Source: Desulforamulus aeronauticus DSM 10349
Lineage (GTDB): Bacteria; Bacillota; Desulfotomaculia; Desulfotomaculales; Desulfotomaculaceae
Direction of reading: 5' to 3'
Length of the DNA: 64,000 nucleotides
Assembly: GCF_900142375.1 (NCBI RefSeq)
Contig: NZ_FRAR01000021.1
Span: 50,177-114,176, forward strand
Shown piece after piece: positions 16,021 through 26,014 of the stretch. The position numbers and the translations under genes are program-made. The notes beneath the pieces were generated by a model, which saw only the letters and a program-made list of their open reading frames with translations, ran no database searches and was not told where the DNA came from. Position 1 is the first letter of the stretch; each line of letters starts with the position of its first letter.

Positions 16021-17930
16021 CGTTTAAACCTTTTTTTCAGCTCCTCCTGGGTAATTTGAATCAACGTAGGTCTACCGTGAGGGCAGGTAAAGGGCTGTTG
16101 ACAATGGGCTAATCCTTCCAAAAGCGCCTTAATCTCTGGATTGCCAAGGTGTGCTTTAGCCTTGACAGCATCTCGGCAGGCCATGGACACCGCCAACTGT
16201 TCAATGACGAAGCCCTTGTTAAACCTGGACTCCGGGTATTCCTGTAGTCTGGCCAATAAATCCAAGAATACATTGGCCGAAGCATCCGAAGCACGATCCG
16301 GGACTCCCCGTAGTAAAAAAGTATCTCCACCAAAGTGTTCCAATAAAAAGCCGATCTCCTGAAAATCCAAAATATGCTGGATCACCAGTTGCGCTTCATG
16401 ATGGGGAATTTCTAAGGTAATAGGCTGCAGTAACATTTGGGCTCTGGCATTTTGCTGTAATAACTTGTGATACCTTTCATAGAGCACCCTTTCATGGGCC
16501 GCATGTTGGTCAATAATGTATAGCCCTACCTCACCATAGGCCAGAACATAGGTAGGAGGAATCTGACCGATGGGGGTTAGATAGGGGAATACAGTATCCT
16601 CTGCGGCTTGATAAGGGCTGCTGCCTTCCGAAATTGCCTGGTTTGGCACAGTTTGTGGGGTTGCTTTTGCCACAGGCTTAAAAAGTGGTTCTGTTGAAGT
16701 CACAGCTTCTTTGGCTGACTGATGTTGTAACGGTAGAGGAAACCTCAATTGTTCCTTACTTTGAACAGGTATTTCAGCCTTGGCTTCCACCTTGGCTGTA
16801 TCTATGGTAATCTCAGCAATAGGGCTTTCTTTGGGTTGCTCACCCGGAGCTTTGGCCGGTCGTCCATTGGTTTCAACGCTAGCCTCCGCAGGAGGCGTCA
16901 TTTTTCTGTTGGGCATGGCTTCCCAAAAACCAGGAATAGCCTTGGGTAAGCTCAAAGTCTGGCTGAGAGCCTCCAATACATTCCCCTGTACTTCCTTCTC
17001 ATTGGCAAATCGTATCTCCATTTTAGTCGGGTGAACATTAACATCTACTTGAGCAGGATCTAGCTGTAAATGGAGAACAGCCATGGGAAAGCGCCCGGCA
17101 GGAATCAAGGTTTGGTAGGACTGAGACAAAAGACCAGAAATAAACCCGCTGCGAATATAGCGGCCATTAATAAAGAAATTCTGATATTGCCTGGAGGCGC
17201 GGGTCAACACCGGCTTGCTGATTAAGCCAGTGATGGATAGCAGAGAACCCTGGTAGTTAACTTCCAGCATACTCCGTACATTCTCTGCCCCAAAAATACT
17301 GGCAGCCGTATCTTTAATGGAACCGGTACCGGGGCTAAAAAAAAGCACCCTGGCACCACTGCGCAGTTCAAAGCGGACATCAGGCCTGGCCAGAGCAATC
17401 CTTGATAGTAAATCACTTATCTGACTTGTTTCGGCGGTGGCAGTCTTGAGGAACTTTCTCCTGGCCGGTGTATTATAAAAAAGATCCCTTACTTCAACGG
17501 AGGTGCCCACCGGACAGCCCACGGGGGATACTTCTTTGATTTCTCCCGCTTCGACAAAAACCATGGTACCCGCCACTTCATCCTGTTGGCGGGTCACCAG
17601 CGTAACCCTGGCCACAGCAGCCACACTGGGCATAGCCTCTCCCCGGAAACCCAGCGTGAGAATATGGTTTAAGTCCTCTGCCATTTTAATTTTACTGGTG
17701 GCATGACGTTGAAAACAAAGGGTCGCATCCTGAGCAGACATACCACTACCATTATCCACTACTTTAATGCAATCTCCGCCACCTTCAACTAATTCCACGC
17801 TGATCCGGTTGGCTCCGGCATCTAAGCTGTTTTCCACTAATTCCTTAACCACAGAAACTGGACGCTCCACAACCTCCCCAGCAGCAATCTGGTTGGCTGT
17901 AGCTTCGTCCAGCAGAAGAATTTTACTCAA
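16017..17930 (-). CDS. mutL: DNA mismatch repair protein MutL
   Basis: This 637-aa protein has a GHKL ATPase N-terminal domain (AAGEVVERPVSVVKELVENSLDAGA, DNGSGM, LGFRGEAMPSVAAVA). A Pro/Ala/Glu-rich linker covers about residues 335-440. In the C-terminal domain, the QHAAHERVLYERY metal-site motif of MutL endonucleases and CPHGRPT are present, so it should nick DNA itself rather than depend on MutH. It is in the same strand and cluster as mutS, separated by two unrelated genes. Confidence 0.97.
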   Translation of the reverse strand: MSKILLLDEATANQIAAGEVVERPVSVVKELVENSLDAGANRISVELVEGGGDCIKVVDNGSGMSAQDATLCFQRHATSKIKMAEDLNHILTLGFRGEAMPSVAAVARVTLVTRQQDEVAGTMVFVEAGEIKEVSPVGCPVGTSVEVRDLFYNTPARRKFLKTATAETSQISDLLSRIALARPDVRFELRSGARVLFFSPGTGSIKDTAASIFGAENVRSMLEVNYQGSLLSITGLISKPVLTRASRQYQNFFINGRYIRSGFISGLLSQSYQTLIPAGRFPMAVLHLQLDPAQVDVNVHPTKMEIRFANEKEVQGNVLEALSQTLSLPKAIPGFWEAMPNRKMTPPAEASVETNGRPAKAPGEQPKESPIAEITIDTAKVEAKAEIPVQSKEQLRFPLPLQHQSAKEAVTSTEPLFKPVAKATPQTVPNQAISEGSSPYQAAEDTVFPYLTPIGQIPPTYVLAYGEVGLYIIDQHAAHERVLYERYHKLLQQNARAQMLLQPITLEIPHHEAQLVIQHILDFQEIGFLLEHFGGDTFLLRGVPDRASDASANVFLDLLARLQEYPESRFNKGFVIEQLAVSMACRDAVKAKAHLGNPEIKALLEGLAHCQQPFTCPHGRPTLIQITQEELKKRFKR

Positions 17931-17942
17931 ACATACTCACCT

Positions 17943-19295
17943 CTAACCGTCCGAGCGTACTTCTCTTTGTTCCTCGCGTTGAAACATCATAAAGGTGTCC
18001 GTGGACTTATCCTGGAGGTACACATAGTTAAAACGATAATCCTCTTTACACTGCTCATATAGTTTCCAACCCTCTTCCTGGCAAGCTTTACAACCCTGGA
18101 TAGGAATGGTAATGGCCAAGATGCGGTATCGCTTACTATCTGGATGGTAGGCCTGGGAGTCGATGATTAGATAACCTGGGCAATGGGAACACACATAGAC
18201 CTTTTCGATCTGTTTCTCTTCGATAAACTGAGTATCGTAATAAATAGGTTTATTGCGTTGGTAGAATTTTTTACCGTTGGTCAAGGACAGTCGATCCAGC
18301 TTATGACGATTGGCCCAAATTTCGTTGAGTTCTTCCACCACCCGCTGAATCTCTGCAGAAACCTGAGGTTTTTCTTGATACATCCCTGGATAATATCCCG
18401 GTTCAACCACCGAGGTATAGTCTTTGCCCGCCAAAGCCAACAAAATAGCCAAATTTACGTAGGGTAAAGCAGTCTCTATAGCATAGCCGCCTTCCAAAAC
18501 GGCTAAGTCTGGTTTTAGTTTCTCGGTTAGCCGGGCATAGCCTTGAGCGCTGATGAGCATCTCGCCCAGGGGATCAGAAAAATGATTATCCTGACCGGCT
18601 GAGTTCACCACAAAATCCGGCTGCCAATCTTTTAATATAGGCAGTATCAGGTGATCCATCACATAATGCAAGCCCGCATCAGTTACTCCTGGGGGTAGAG
18701 GAATATTGATGGTGCTAGCATAGGCCCCAGGTCCACCCAGTTCATAGGTATAACCAGTACCGGGGTAAATAGTGCGTCCGTCCTGGTGAAAGGAAATAAA
18801 GAGCACATCAGGGTCGTGATAGAAAATGTCCTGGGTACCGTCTCCATGGTGTACATCCGTATCTACAATGGCAATCTTTTTTACCCCGTAGGTGCGTCGT
18901 AGATACTCCACTAATACCGCTTCGTTATTAATACTACAAAAGCCACGGTTACCGTGCACTACCCGCATAGCATGATGCCCGGGAGGGCGTACCAGGGCAA
19001 ACCCGTTTTTGATCTCACCATTGATAATTTTATCCCCCAAGCTCATGGCCGAACCCGCTGCAATGCGGTGTGCTTCCAATACCTGTTCACTGACGGTGGG
19101 TACACAAAAATGTACCCGTGAAATGTCGTGCAGACTTGCCAGCCGTGGTGGAAATTCTTCGATCTCCGGCAAGTCCAAAATACCCTCTTCAAAGATTTGA
19201 TCTCTCGTATATAAAAGTCGTTCTTCCCTTTCCGGGTGGGTAGGGGAAATGGCCCAGTCAAAGGCAGGAAAGAAAATAATGCCGGTCTTTTTCAT
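17943..19295 (-). CDS. histone deacetylase/AcuC-superfamily hydrolase with C-terminal extension
   Basis: Residues 1 to about 320 form an HDAC-type (arginase fold) domain. Motifs are RPPGHHAM, the zinc-binding DTDVHHGDGTQ, FISFHQDG, NSAGQDNHFSDPLG and LEGGYAIETALP. A ~120-residue C-terminal extension contains two CxxC-like pairs (CSHC and CKAC), suggesting a metal-binding module. Relatives remove acyl groups from protein lysines, polyamines or small molecules. It overlaps the hydantoinase-like gene by one base, so the two are coupled. An AcuA-type acetyltransferase in the same window (47.6 kb) raises the possibility that it works as the matching deacetylase, but this is inference. Confidence 0.88.
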   Translation of the reverse strand: MKKTGIIFFPAFDWAISPTHPEREERLLYTRDQIFEEGILDLPEIEEFPPRLASLHDISRVHFCVPTVSEQVLEAHRIAAGSAMSLGDKIINGEIKNGFALVRPPGHHAMRVVHGNRGFCSINNEAVLVEYLRRTYGVKKIAIVDTDVHHGDGTQDIFYHDPDVLFISFHQDGRTIYPGTGYTYELGGPGAYASTINIPLPPGVTDAGLHYVMDHLILPILKDWQPDFVVNSAGQDNHFSDPLGEMLISAQGYARLTEKLKPDLAVLEGGYAIETALPYVNLAILLALAGKDYTSVVEPGYYPGMYQEKPQVSAEIQRVVEELNEIWANRHKLDRLSLTNGKKFYQRNKPIYYDTQFIEEKQIEKVYVCSHCPGYLIIDSQAYHPDSKRYRILAITIPIQGCKACQEEGWKLYEQCKEDYRFNYVYLQDKSTDTFMMFQREEQREVRSDG

Positions 19296-20977
19296 TATTT
19301 CAGCAACCTCCCCCCGGAACCAATATGGCCGAGAATTCCTCTGGGTGTTTGGACAGAGATTTGATACAGTTTACCGGTGGTTTGCCAATCCCGTACAATA
19401 TTAAACACATCTTGACCGATAATCTCAATCTCCTGCACATATTCAGTCAGATTCATATTTGCCGCCCTTTTCCACAGCCAAGATTTAGCCAGTTCCACGG
19501 CTGAGATTTCATCTATGGTATCTGCCAAATTACCCTGATAGCCCTCTTCTTCGACAATATAAATTTTCCGCTCCGTATCTGCCAACAGGCTAACCTGTAG
19601 GGTCGGTTTCGCCACTGCCGCTCCGATGGCATTAGCCACCGGCGTATAGGGTGGTAAAATGGGTATACAGCCTAATCTGGAAGCGATCTGCGGTACCAAT
19701 CCCGCAGCTCCTCCCCCTACTCCCACAACATTCTGGGGCCGTAATTTTTTCTTCTGCAAAACTTCCCACACACGATAGGCCGGTTCTTGCTCCCATTCCA
19801 GATACATGCGATCAATTTCCGTGACAATGGTGTTAATAACTAATTCGATGATGGTGTGGGCCACTTCCATAATGCCCATACCAATCGGTGCGCCAAGATT
19901 TCTCATAGCCTCCTTGGCCAGGTCCACATCCCCCATTTGAGTAATACCCATCACGCGGAGGGCATCGGTGGGCGTGGGCAACGGTCCACCCAAGCAGTAG
20001 GCAGGGCCTACCCGTTCCGAATAAATAATGAATTCTTGGCCCACTCGCTCTACAACACTGTCACCGCCCACCGGTACTGAATTTACCGCCAGGGCCCGTA
20101 CCTGGGTATAACGATCATCGATTTTAGCACCCCGGGAAGCCAGCAGTGGTTGACCGGATAGGATTAAAGCCAGATCTGTGGTGGTACCTCCGATATCCAC
20201 CACCAGAGAAGTTTCGCCCGGAGGTGTTAAGGCCTGTACCCCTAAGGTGCTGGCTGCAGGACCGGAAAAAATCGTTTCCACTGGCACCTGTTCCGAGGCT
20301 GTCAGAGGTAAGGTGCCCCCATCGGCCTTCAGAATAAAGACCCCGGCGGTAATATCCCGGCGAGCCAAAGCATCCCGAACTGCATTAGCAAAATAATGAT
20401 ATTTCTCTCGGGTAGCACAGGTAAGCACCGTATTCGCAATCCGGCGGGGAAAATTTAATTTACCCCCTGCCCGATGTCCCATCTCCACATACCACTCTGG
20501 ATGACGCTGTTTAATATATTCAGCCACTTTTAACTCGTGGACATTACTGCGGGTAGAAAACTTACCCACCACGGCTACCCTCGTGTAACCCTGGTTCTTC
20601 AGCCAGTCCACAGCTTCGGCAAGTTCTTCAGTTTTCAGAGGAATAATTTCCCTGCCACGGTAATCAATAGCGCCGTTTAAGACGAAAACATCCTTCTGTT
20701 CACGAATCTCTAGGAAGGCTCGGCCAGGCCCAGGAAGTATAATCACTCCCACTGGGTCGTATTTTTTTTCGGCAATTAAATTGGTAACAATGGTGGTGCT
20801 GAAGACAACCCGTTCAATTTTGTCACCCGGTATCCCCTTTAATAAATTGTCCAGTGCATCACCCAGTGAAATCAGTAAATCCTCTTGGGTTTCCACCTTA
20901 GCAGTGGCCCGTACAGCACTACCATCCAGCAAAACTGCATCTGTACAGGTACCCCCAACATCAATGCCGATAAACAT
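19295..20977 (-). CDS. hydantoinase/oxoprolinase-family protein
   Basis: This ~560-aa ASKHA-fold ATPase domain begins MFIGIDVGGTCTDAVLLDG and continues with DIGGTTTDLALI, FSGPAASTLGVQAL and VGGGAAGLVP, all matching the HyuA/oxoprolinase N-terminal family. HyuB and other usual partners are absent, so the substrate is unknown. The ATG at 20977 has GAGGAGG six bases before it; the GTG 15 bases upstream sits too close to its own site. It lies between mutS and the HDAC-like gene. Confidence 0.88.
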   Translation of the reverse strand: MFIGIDVGGTCTDAVLLDGSAVRATAKVETQEDLLISLGDALDNLLKGIPGDKIERVVFSTTIVTNLIAEKKYDPVGVIILPGPGRAFLEIREQKDVFVLNGAIDYRGREIIPLKTEELAEAVDWLKNQGYTRVAVVGKFSTRSNVHELKVAEYIKQRHPEWYVEMGHRAGGKLNFPRRIANTVLTCATREKYHYFANAVRDALARRDITAGVFILKADGGTLPLTASEQVPVETIFSGPAASTLGVQALTPPGETSLVVDIGGTTTDLALILSGQPLLASRGAKIDDRYTQVRALAVNSVPVGGDSVVERVGQEFIIYSERVGPAYCLGGPLPTPTDALRVMGITQMGDVDLAKEAMRNLGAPIGMGIMEVAHTIIELVINTIVTEIDRMYLEWEQEPAYRVWEVLQKKKLRPQNVVGVGGGAAGLVPQIASRLGCIPILPPYTPVANAIGAAVAKPTLQVSLLADTERKIYIVEEEGYQGNLADTIDEISAVELAKSWLWKRAANMNLTEYVQEIEIIGQDVFNIVRDWQTTGKLYQISVQTPRGILGHIGSGGRLLK

Positions 20978-21098
20978 AATGGGCCTCCTCACCTCCTTCG
21001 AAAACTAACAATATCCATCAGTAAACAACATTTATAGTTATCCAATGGACACTATTCTATCAGTTTATCATACTATTCCTTCTAAAAAAATGGGCACC

Positions 21099-23711
21099 TT
21101 AGTTCTCTCGTAATCTTTTTTGTATCTTATCTAAATAAGTAAGACCTTCTAAAGGTGTCATGTTGGAAATATTCAAAGCAAGAATTTCTTCTATGAGTTC
21201 ATCGGAGTGCTTTTCACTAAAAATAGCTAACTGCTCCTCTGCCGCAACCGCCACCTGACCTTTGCCAGCAACCACTTCCCGGGTGGCCTGCTGGTGATGT
21301 TCCAACTGACTCACCAGTTCACTGGCCCGCTGCAGGATTTTCCCAGGCAAGCCTGCCAGCTTGGCACAATGCACACCATAACTTTTGCTGGCTTTGGAGC
21401 GTACCACTTTACGTAAAAAGGCTACATCATTGCCCTTTTCCTTAACCGCTGTGGCATAGTTGGTTAATCCAGGCAGTATCCCCTCTAGTTCTGCCAGTTC
21501 ATGATAGTGAGTCGAGAAGAGAGTTCGGCAGCCTAATTGATTATGCAAAAACTCGATCACTGCCTGAGCAATCGCCATTCCCTCTAAGTTAGAAGTCCCT
21601 CTCCCCAGCTCATCAATAATAACCAAACTCTTTGGGGTAGCATGATCCAGGATTTGCTTGGTTTCGAACATTTCTACCATAAAGGTACTCTGCCCGGAGG
21701 TTAGATCGTCCGAAGCTCCCACCCGGGCAAAAATTCTATCCACGATGCCGATGTTAGCAAAGGTTGCCGGGACGAAGCTACCCACCTGAGCCATTAGTAC
21801 CAGCAGAGCCACCTGCCTCTGGTAGGTACTTTTGCCTCCCATATTGGGTCCGGTGATCAGGCCCAAGCGTTCCGTCTGATGATCCAAGTAGGTATCATTC
21901 GGTACAAACCCGCCGGGTCCCAGGGTAAGTTCTACCACGGGGTGTCGGCCTTCCTTGATATCGATAATTCCGTCATGACAGATTTGCGGACGGCTATACC
22001 CCTGCCGTGCAGCTACCTCTGCCAAGGAAACAATGGCATCCACCTGAGCCACCAGAGAGGCGGTACGGCGAATACGGCTGACTTCAGCGGCTACCTGATT
22101 CCTAACTTCAACAAACAGGTTGTATTCTAATTCCACCAGCCTGTCTTCGGCGCCTAGGATTAAACTCTCATATTCTTTTAATTCCGGCGTGATAAACCGT
22201 TCAGCATTCGCCAAGGTTTGCCTGCGCTGGTAATACTCCGGTACCAAATTCAAATTGGAGCGGGTTACTTCCAGATAGTAACCAAAAACTTTATTAAAAC
22301 CAACCTTTAAACTCTTAATACCCGTCCTTTCCTTTTCCCTGGCCTCCAAGCCGGCCAACCAAGCCTTGCCATCCCTGGCGGCTGTCCGTAATTGATCTAC
22401 CTCGGGATGAAAGCCTTCTTTTAGCAGACCTCCATCTCGCAAGGAAACAGGCGGATTCTCAGCCAGAGCTGAAATCAAAAGTTGTTGTATATCCTCCAGC
22501 GTATCAAACTCCCCGCGCATCCTTTGTAATAGACTGCTTCGTGCATTCTGCAAGGTCTGATCGATGATTGGCAGTTTCTGCAAGGAGGAAAGTAACGCCA
22601 ACAGGTCCCGGCCATTGGCAGTACCGTAAGCAGCTCGGGCTGTGAGTCTTTCTAAATCATAGATGTGTTTAAGGGATTCGCTAACCTCCTGCCTTAACAG
22701 CAGGGAATTCACCAATTCTTCCACAGCATCCAGACGTTCTTCTATTTTAGCAGGATCAATTAAGGGCTGTTCCAGCCAGCTTTTTAAGAGTCGCCCTCCC
22801 ATGGCAGTTTTGGTAACATCCAGCACCCAAAGCAGGGAACCCTTTTTTTCGCCATCCCGCAACGACTTAGAAATTTCCAGGTTACGTCGGGCAATGGTAT
22901 CCAAAATCATGAAGGCCTTTGGCGAATAGGTGGTAATCTCTGTAATATGTGTCAGCTGCCTTTTCTGCGTCTCCAGCAGATACTGCAGCAAACTGCCTGC
23001 TGCGGTACTTAGGGCGGCATTGGCTAAACAAGCGGAAATATCCGTAGAAGAAAAATGCTCTTGCAACACTTGCGAGGCACTCTCCAAGGCAAAATACTCT
23101 TCCGGTAAAATGGTTAGGATGGTAGACGGCAGAGAACGCAAAGTGTCCGCAACTTTTCCCTGCTGCCGCAGAGCCTCTGGCAAAATACACTCCCGGGGAG
23201 ACAGCCTGGCGATCTCATCCAGCAGGCTATCTAAGGCCCAGGGGCCAGCCATTTCTGCTGCCTGGAATAATCCCGTGGAAAGATCCGTCACTGCCATACC
23301 ATATTGATTAGGTTTCAGTTCACTGACGGCAACCAGATAGTTATTATCCTTCTCTTGCAACATACTGCCTTCAATGACCGTACCGGGGGTAACCACACGA
23401 ATAATTTCTCGCCGTACAAGACCCTTGGTAGCCTTGGCATCTTCCACCTGTTCACAGATGGCTACTTTATATCCTTTTTCAATTAATTTACTAATATAAT
23501 TTTCCGCAGCATGAAAGGGTACACCACACATGGGGATACGTTCCGGTTCCCCAGCCTCCCGACCGGTGAGGGTAATTTCCAGTTCCCGGGAAGCTAGTTT
23601 AGCATCTTCGAAAAACATTTCATAAAAGTCACCCAGTCGGAAAAACAAAATGGCATCAGGAGCCTGTCTTTTTATCTCTAAATACTGCTGCATCATCGGA
23701 GTTAAAGCCAC
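21099..23711 (-). CDS. mutS: DNA mismatch repair protein MutS
   Basis: This 870-aa protein has mismatch-recognition motif FFRLGDFYEMF near the N-terminus. The C-terminal ABC-type ATPase has Walker A GPNMGGKSTYQRQVALLVLMAQVGSF, a signature segment TSGQSTFMVEM, Walker B DELGRGTS and the STHYHELAEL H-loop. The open frame extends 40 codons further, but a GTG at 23711 has GGAGGGAG nearby and gives the standard N-terminus (LTPMMQQYLEIK). It probably recognises base mismatches and recruits MutL. Confidence 0.97.
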   Translation of the reverse strand: MALTPMMQQYLEIKRQAPDAILFFRLGDFYEMFFEDAKLASRELEITLTGREAGEPERIPMCGVPFHAAENYISKLIEKGYKVAICEQVEDAKATKGLVRREIIRVVTPGTVIEGSMLQEKDNNYLVAVSELKPNQYGMAVTDLSTGLFQAAEMAGPWALDSLLDEIARLSPRECILPEALRQQGKVADTLRSLPSTILTILPEEYFALESASQVLQEHFSSTDISACLANAALSTAAGSLLQYLLETQKRQLTHITEITTYSPKAFMILDTIARRNLEISKSLRDGEKKGSLLWVLDVTKTAMGGRLLKSWLEQPLIDPAKIEERLDAVEELVNSLLLRQEVSESLKHIYDLERLTARAAYGTANGRDLLALLSSLQKLPIIDQTLQNARSSLLQRMRGEFDTLEDIQQLLISALAENPPVSLRDGGLLKEGFHPEVDQLRTAARDGKAWLAGLEAREKERTGIKSLKVGFNKVFGYYLEVTRSNLNLVPEYYQRRQTLANAERFITPELKEYESLILGAEDRLVELEYNLFVEVRNQVAAEVSRIRRTASLVAQVDAIVSLAEVAARQGYSRPQICHDGIIDIKEGRHPVVELTLGPGGFVPNDTYLDHQTERLGLITGPNMGGKSTYQRQVALLVLMAQVGSFVPATFANIGIVDRIFARVGASDDLTSGQSTFMVEMFETKQILDHATPKSLVIIDELGRGTSNLEGMAIAQAVIEFLHNQLGCRTLFSTHYHELAELEGILPGLTNYATAVKEKGNDVAFLRKVVRSKASKSYGVHCAKLAGLPGKILQRASELVSQLEHHQQATREVVAGKGQVAVAAEEQLAIFSEKHSDELIEEILALNISNMTPLEGLTYLDKIQKRLREN

Positions 23712-23760
23712 GAATATCTCCCTCCCGCTCCCAATTATACCATAACGAACCAAACTGCCC

Positions 23761-23823
23761 AAAAGAAAAACCTCCCGGGTGGGAGGTTTTATCCATGAGG
23801 GTCGTAGACCTACGACCTTTTTT
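23761..23823 (-). terminator. terminator between the ymcA-like gene and mutS
   Basis: On the minus strand CCTCCC-ACCC-GGGAGG is followed by TTTTTCTTTT. A second hairpin (GGTCGTA/TACGACC at 23800-23817) has its T-run on the plus strand. It probably separates miaB-ymcA-like from mutS. Confidence 0.75.
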
Positions 23824-23827
23824 AGCC

Positions 23828-24223
23828 TCAAGAACTAGGACCGCAACTGGAGCAACTGCAAGAACCGTGACTTTCCGGGGGCTTCCCTTCAATGCCCTCA
23901 CTAATGCGTTCATTGACCTGACCAAGGAACTTTTGAAAGTTCTCCTGGATCTCGGCAAATTCACGAATTAAGGGATGGGACATCATTTGATCTTCCAGAG
24001 CATACACTTCATTCAATTGCTCTTCGGTCAATTCATTGCCCTGCATCCGCAGCATTTGATGCTGCTGTTGCAAGCCCTGAAACTTTTCAATGAACATGAT
24101 GGCGTCCACATCGGACATCATAGCTGCTTCTTTTTCACGCATGGTTTTGTATTTATCAGACTCAGCGATGAGTTTACCCAGTTCAAGAGCTTTTTCTAAA
24201 ACCATATCAGCCAATCGTTTCAC
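23828..24223 (-). CDS. YlbF/YmcA (RicA-like) family protein with Cys-rich tail
   Basis: This 131-aa helical protein belongs to the YlbF/YmcA family (LIAESDKYKTMREKEAAMM, then LMSHPLIREFAEIQENFQKFLGQVNERI). The position between miaB and mutS is that of ymcA (ricA) in Bacillus. RicA works with RicF and RicT in a complex that carries two [4Fe-4S] clusters and helps RNase Y process mRNAs. The tail CSCSSCGPSS has three cysteines that could serve as cluster ligands. RNase Y is encoded at 58.6 kb. Confidence 0.85.
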   Translation of the reverse strand: MKRLADMVLEKALELGKLIAESDKYKTMREKEAAMMSDVDAIMFIEKFQGLQQQHQMLRMQGNELTEEQLNEVYALEDQMMSHPLIREFAEIQENFQKFLGQVNERISEGIEGKPPESHGSCSCSSCGPSS

Positions 24224-24246
24224 CTCCCTAACTTGGAATAAGAGAA

Positions 24247-25626
24247 TTATCCTATGGTACTGTTTAGCACCAGTTCTCCCTCTAATAAGTTTGGTCTACC
24301 CTTGGTGATTTTCACTTGCACCAATTTCCCAGATATTTCTAGCGGCCCGGTAAAAACCACTAATTTATTGGTCCGGGTACGGCCGGCCAAACGATCCGGG
24401 TTGTTCTTGGTTTCCCCTTCTACCAAAACCTCTAGGATCTTCCCTTCATCCGCCTGATTGTTTGCCAAGGAAATCTGATTCTGCAATTCTATAAGCCTTT
24501 GTATGCGCTCACTTTTAATTTCCTCTGGTACCTGCTCCATGGTAGCTGCCGGTGTACCGGTGCGAATATTATAAACAAAGGTAAAGGCACTGTCATAACG
24601 AACTTGACGTACCAAATCCAGGGTATCTTGAAAATCTTCTTCCGTCTCTCCGGGAAAACCCACCATTAAATCGGCAGTAATGCTGGCATTGGGCACAAAC
24701 TTCTTAATCTTGGCAATTAACTCCAGGTAGTGCTCTCTGGTATAGCCCCGATTCATCGCTTTGAGAATGCGGTTACTGCCAGCCTGGGCAGGCAAATGGT
24801 AATGCTCGCACACTTTTTTACTAGAGGCTACTACCTCAATTAATTTATCATCAAAGTCTCTGGGATGAGAGGTCATAAATCGGATACGTTTCAATCCCTC
24901 AATCTTATCTAAATCCAGTAGTAAATCGGCAAAACGGTAGTTTTGCTCCAAATCCTTACCATAGGAGTTAACATTCTGTCCCAGTAATGTAACCTCTTGA
25001 TAACCTTCCTGCACCAACTCTTCAATTTCACGCCTAATGTCTTCCGGTGTACGGCTGCGTTCCCGTCCCCTGACATAAGGGACGATACAATAAGTGCAAA
25101 AATTGTTGCAGCCATACATGATAGTAACCCAAGCTTTTAACTTATCCTTCCTTTGAACAGGTACATTTTCGGCAATGCCCTTTTCAGTAGCCCAAACCTC
25201 CAGCACTGCCTCTTGATTCTCGCGGATTTGATAAATCATCCGGGGCAATTCATGAATGTTGTGGGTACCAAAAATAAGATCCACAAAGGGAAAACTATGT
25301 CGTATTCTCTTGGCCACATCCTCTTGTTGAGGCATGCAGCCACAGACACCTAAGATGAGGTCTGGTTTGGCTACCTTTAACTTTCGTAAACGTCCCAGTA
25401 AGCCAAAAACTTTGCTTTCAGCAGTTTCCCGTACACAACAGGTATTTAACAAAATAATATCAGCTTTGTCCCGGGACTCTGTTGGTTGGTAGCCCAAGTC
25501 CCCTAACATACCCGACAAGGACTCGGCATCCCTCTCATTCATTTGACAACCGAACGACTGGATAAACACGAATTTTCCTTCGCCAATTTTCTTGTTTTGT
25601 GATTGATAACGAATAACTTCCGACAT
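24247..25626 (-). CDS. miaB: tRNA-2-methylthio-N6-dimethylallyladenosine synthase MiaB
   Basis: This 459-aa radical-SAM methylthiotransferase has an N-terminal MTTase domain with three cluster cysteines (SFGCQMNERD, LLNTCCVRETAE, GVCGCMPQQ). The radical-SAM motif is CNNFCTYCIVPYVRGRERSR, and a C-terminal TRAM domain follows (about residues 385-450). It converts i6A37 to ms2i6A37, the step after MiaA. It is the first gene of a miaB-ymcA-like unit. Confidence 0.97.
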   Translation of the reverse strand: MSEVIRYQSQNKKIGEGKFVFIQSFGCQMNERDAESLSGMLGDLGYQPTESRDKADIILLNTCCVRETAESKVFGLLGRLRKLKVAKPDLILGVCGCMPQQEDVAKRIRHSFPFVDLIFGTHNIHELPRMIYQIRENQEAVLEVWATEKGIAENVPVQRKDKLKAWVTIMYGCNNFCTYCIVPYVRGRERSRTPEDIRREIEELVQEGYQEVTLLGQNVNSYGKDLEQNYRFADLLLDLDKIEGLKRIRFMTSHPRDFDDKLIEVVASSKKVCEHYHLPAQAGSNRILKAMNRGYTREHYLELIAKIKKFVPNASITADLMVGFPGETEEDFQDTLDLVRQVRYDSAFTFVYNIRTGTPAATMEQVPEEIKSERIQRLIELQNQISLANNQADEGKILEVLVEGETKNNPDRLAGRTRTNKLVVFTGPLEISGKLVQVKITKGRPNLLEGELVLNSTIG

Positions 25627-25768
25627 CTATGCAAACCCTCCAAAACGGTGGAAAAATAATCTATGAGCATTAACATTTTCCCATATTTATAGCTAGAATG
25701 CAAACGATTACTTTTAGTGTTAGGTTTTTGTAAGGTAAACATACCACCATTACATCATCCTACCTTTT

Positions 25769-25895
25769 ATTAGAAAAACTTGGCTTGCGCCAAGTCTTTA
25801 GACGCCGGCGGAAGCCTTGGTTTTTCTTATACTTTCATCAATAGAAATTTTATACTTTCTGAAAGTGAAAATAAAAACCAAGGACTAGCCCTGGT
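25769..25895 (+). repeat. dispersed compound hairpin repeat, copy A
   Basis: It begins TTAGAAAAACTTGGC, continues GCCAAGTCTTTAGACG and GGCGGAAGCC, and includes a second hairpin built around TTATACTTTCTGAAAGT. These blocks recur in the same order at 51.35 kb and 54.75 kb and, inverted, at 47.5 and 52.6 kb. The copy fills most of the gap between miaB and the histidine kinase and carries no gene. Confidence 0.7.
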
Positions 25896-25901
25896 TTTTA
25901 T
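25868..25901 (-). terminator. terminator of the histidine kinase gene
   Basis: A 13-bp inverted repeat ATAAAAACCA[GG]...CCTTGGTTTTTAT has a T-rich 3' side on both strands. It overlaps the end of repeat copy A. The rest of the gap to 26015 holds nothing recognised. Confidence 0.65.
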
Positions 25902-26014
25902 AAAAATTCTTTGACCAATAGTTCCCAGTATAAGAGGAGTATACGCATAGGTATGCTTCCCTTATATTCTCTGTAAATAATAGGTTATCTAAACGCCCGT
26001 TCCGTTTCGGTAAT

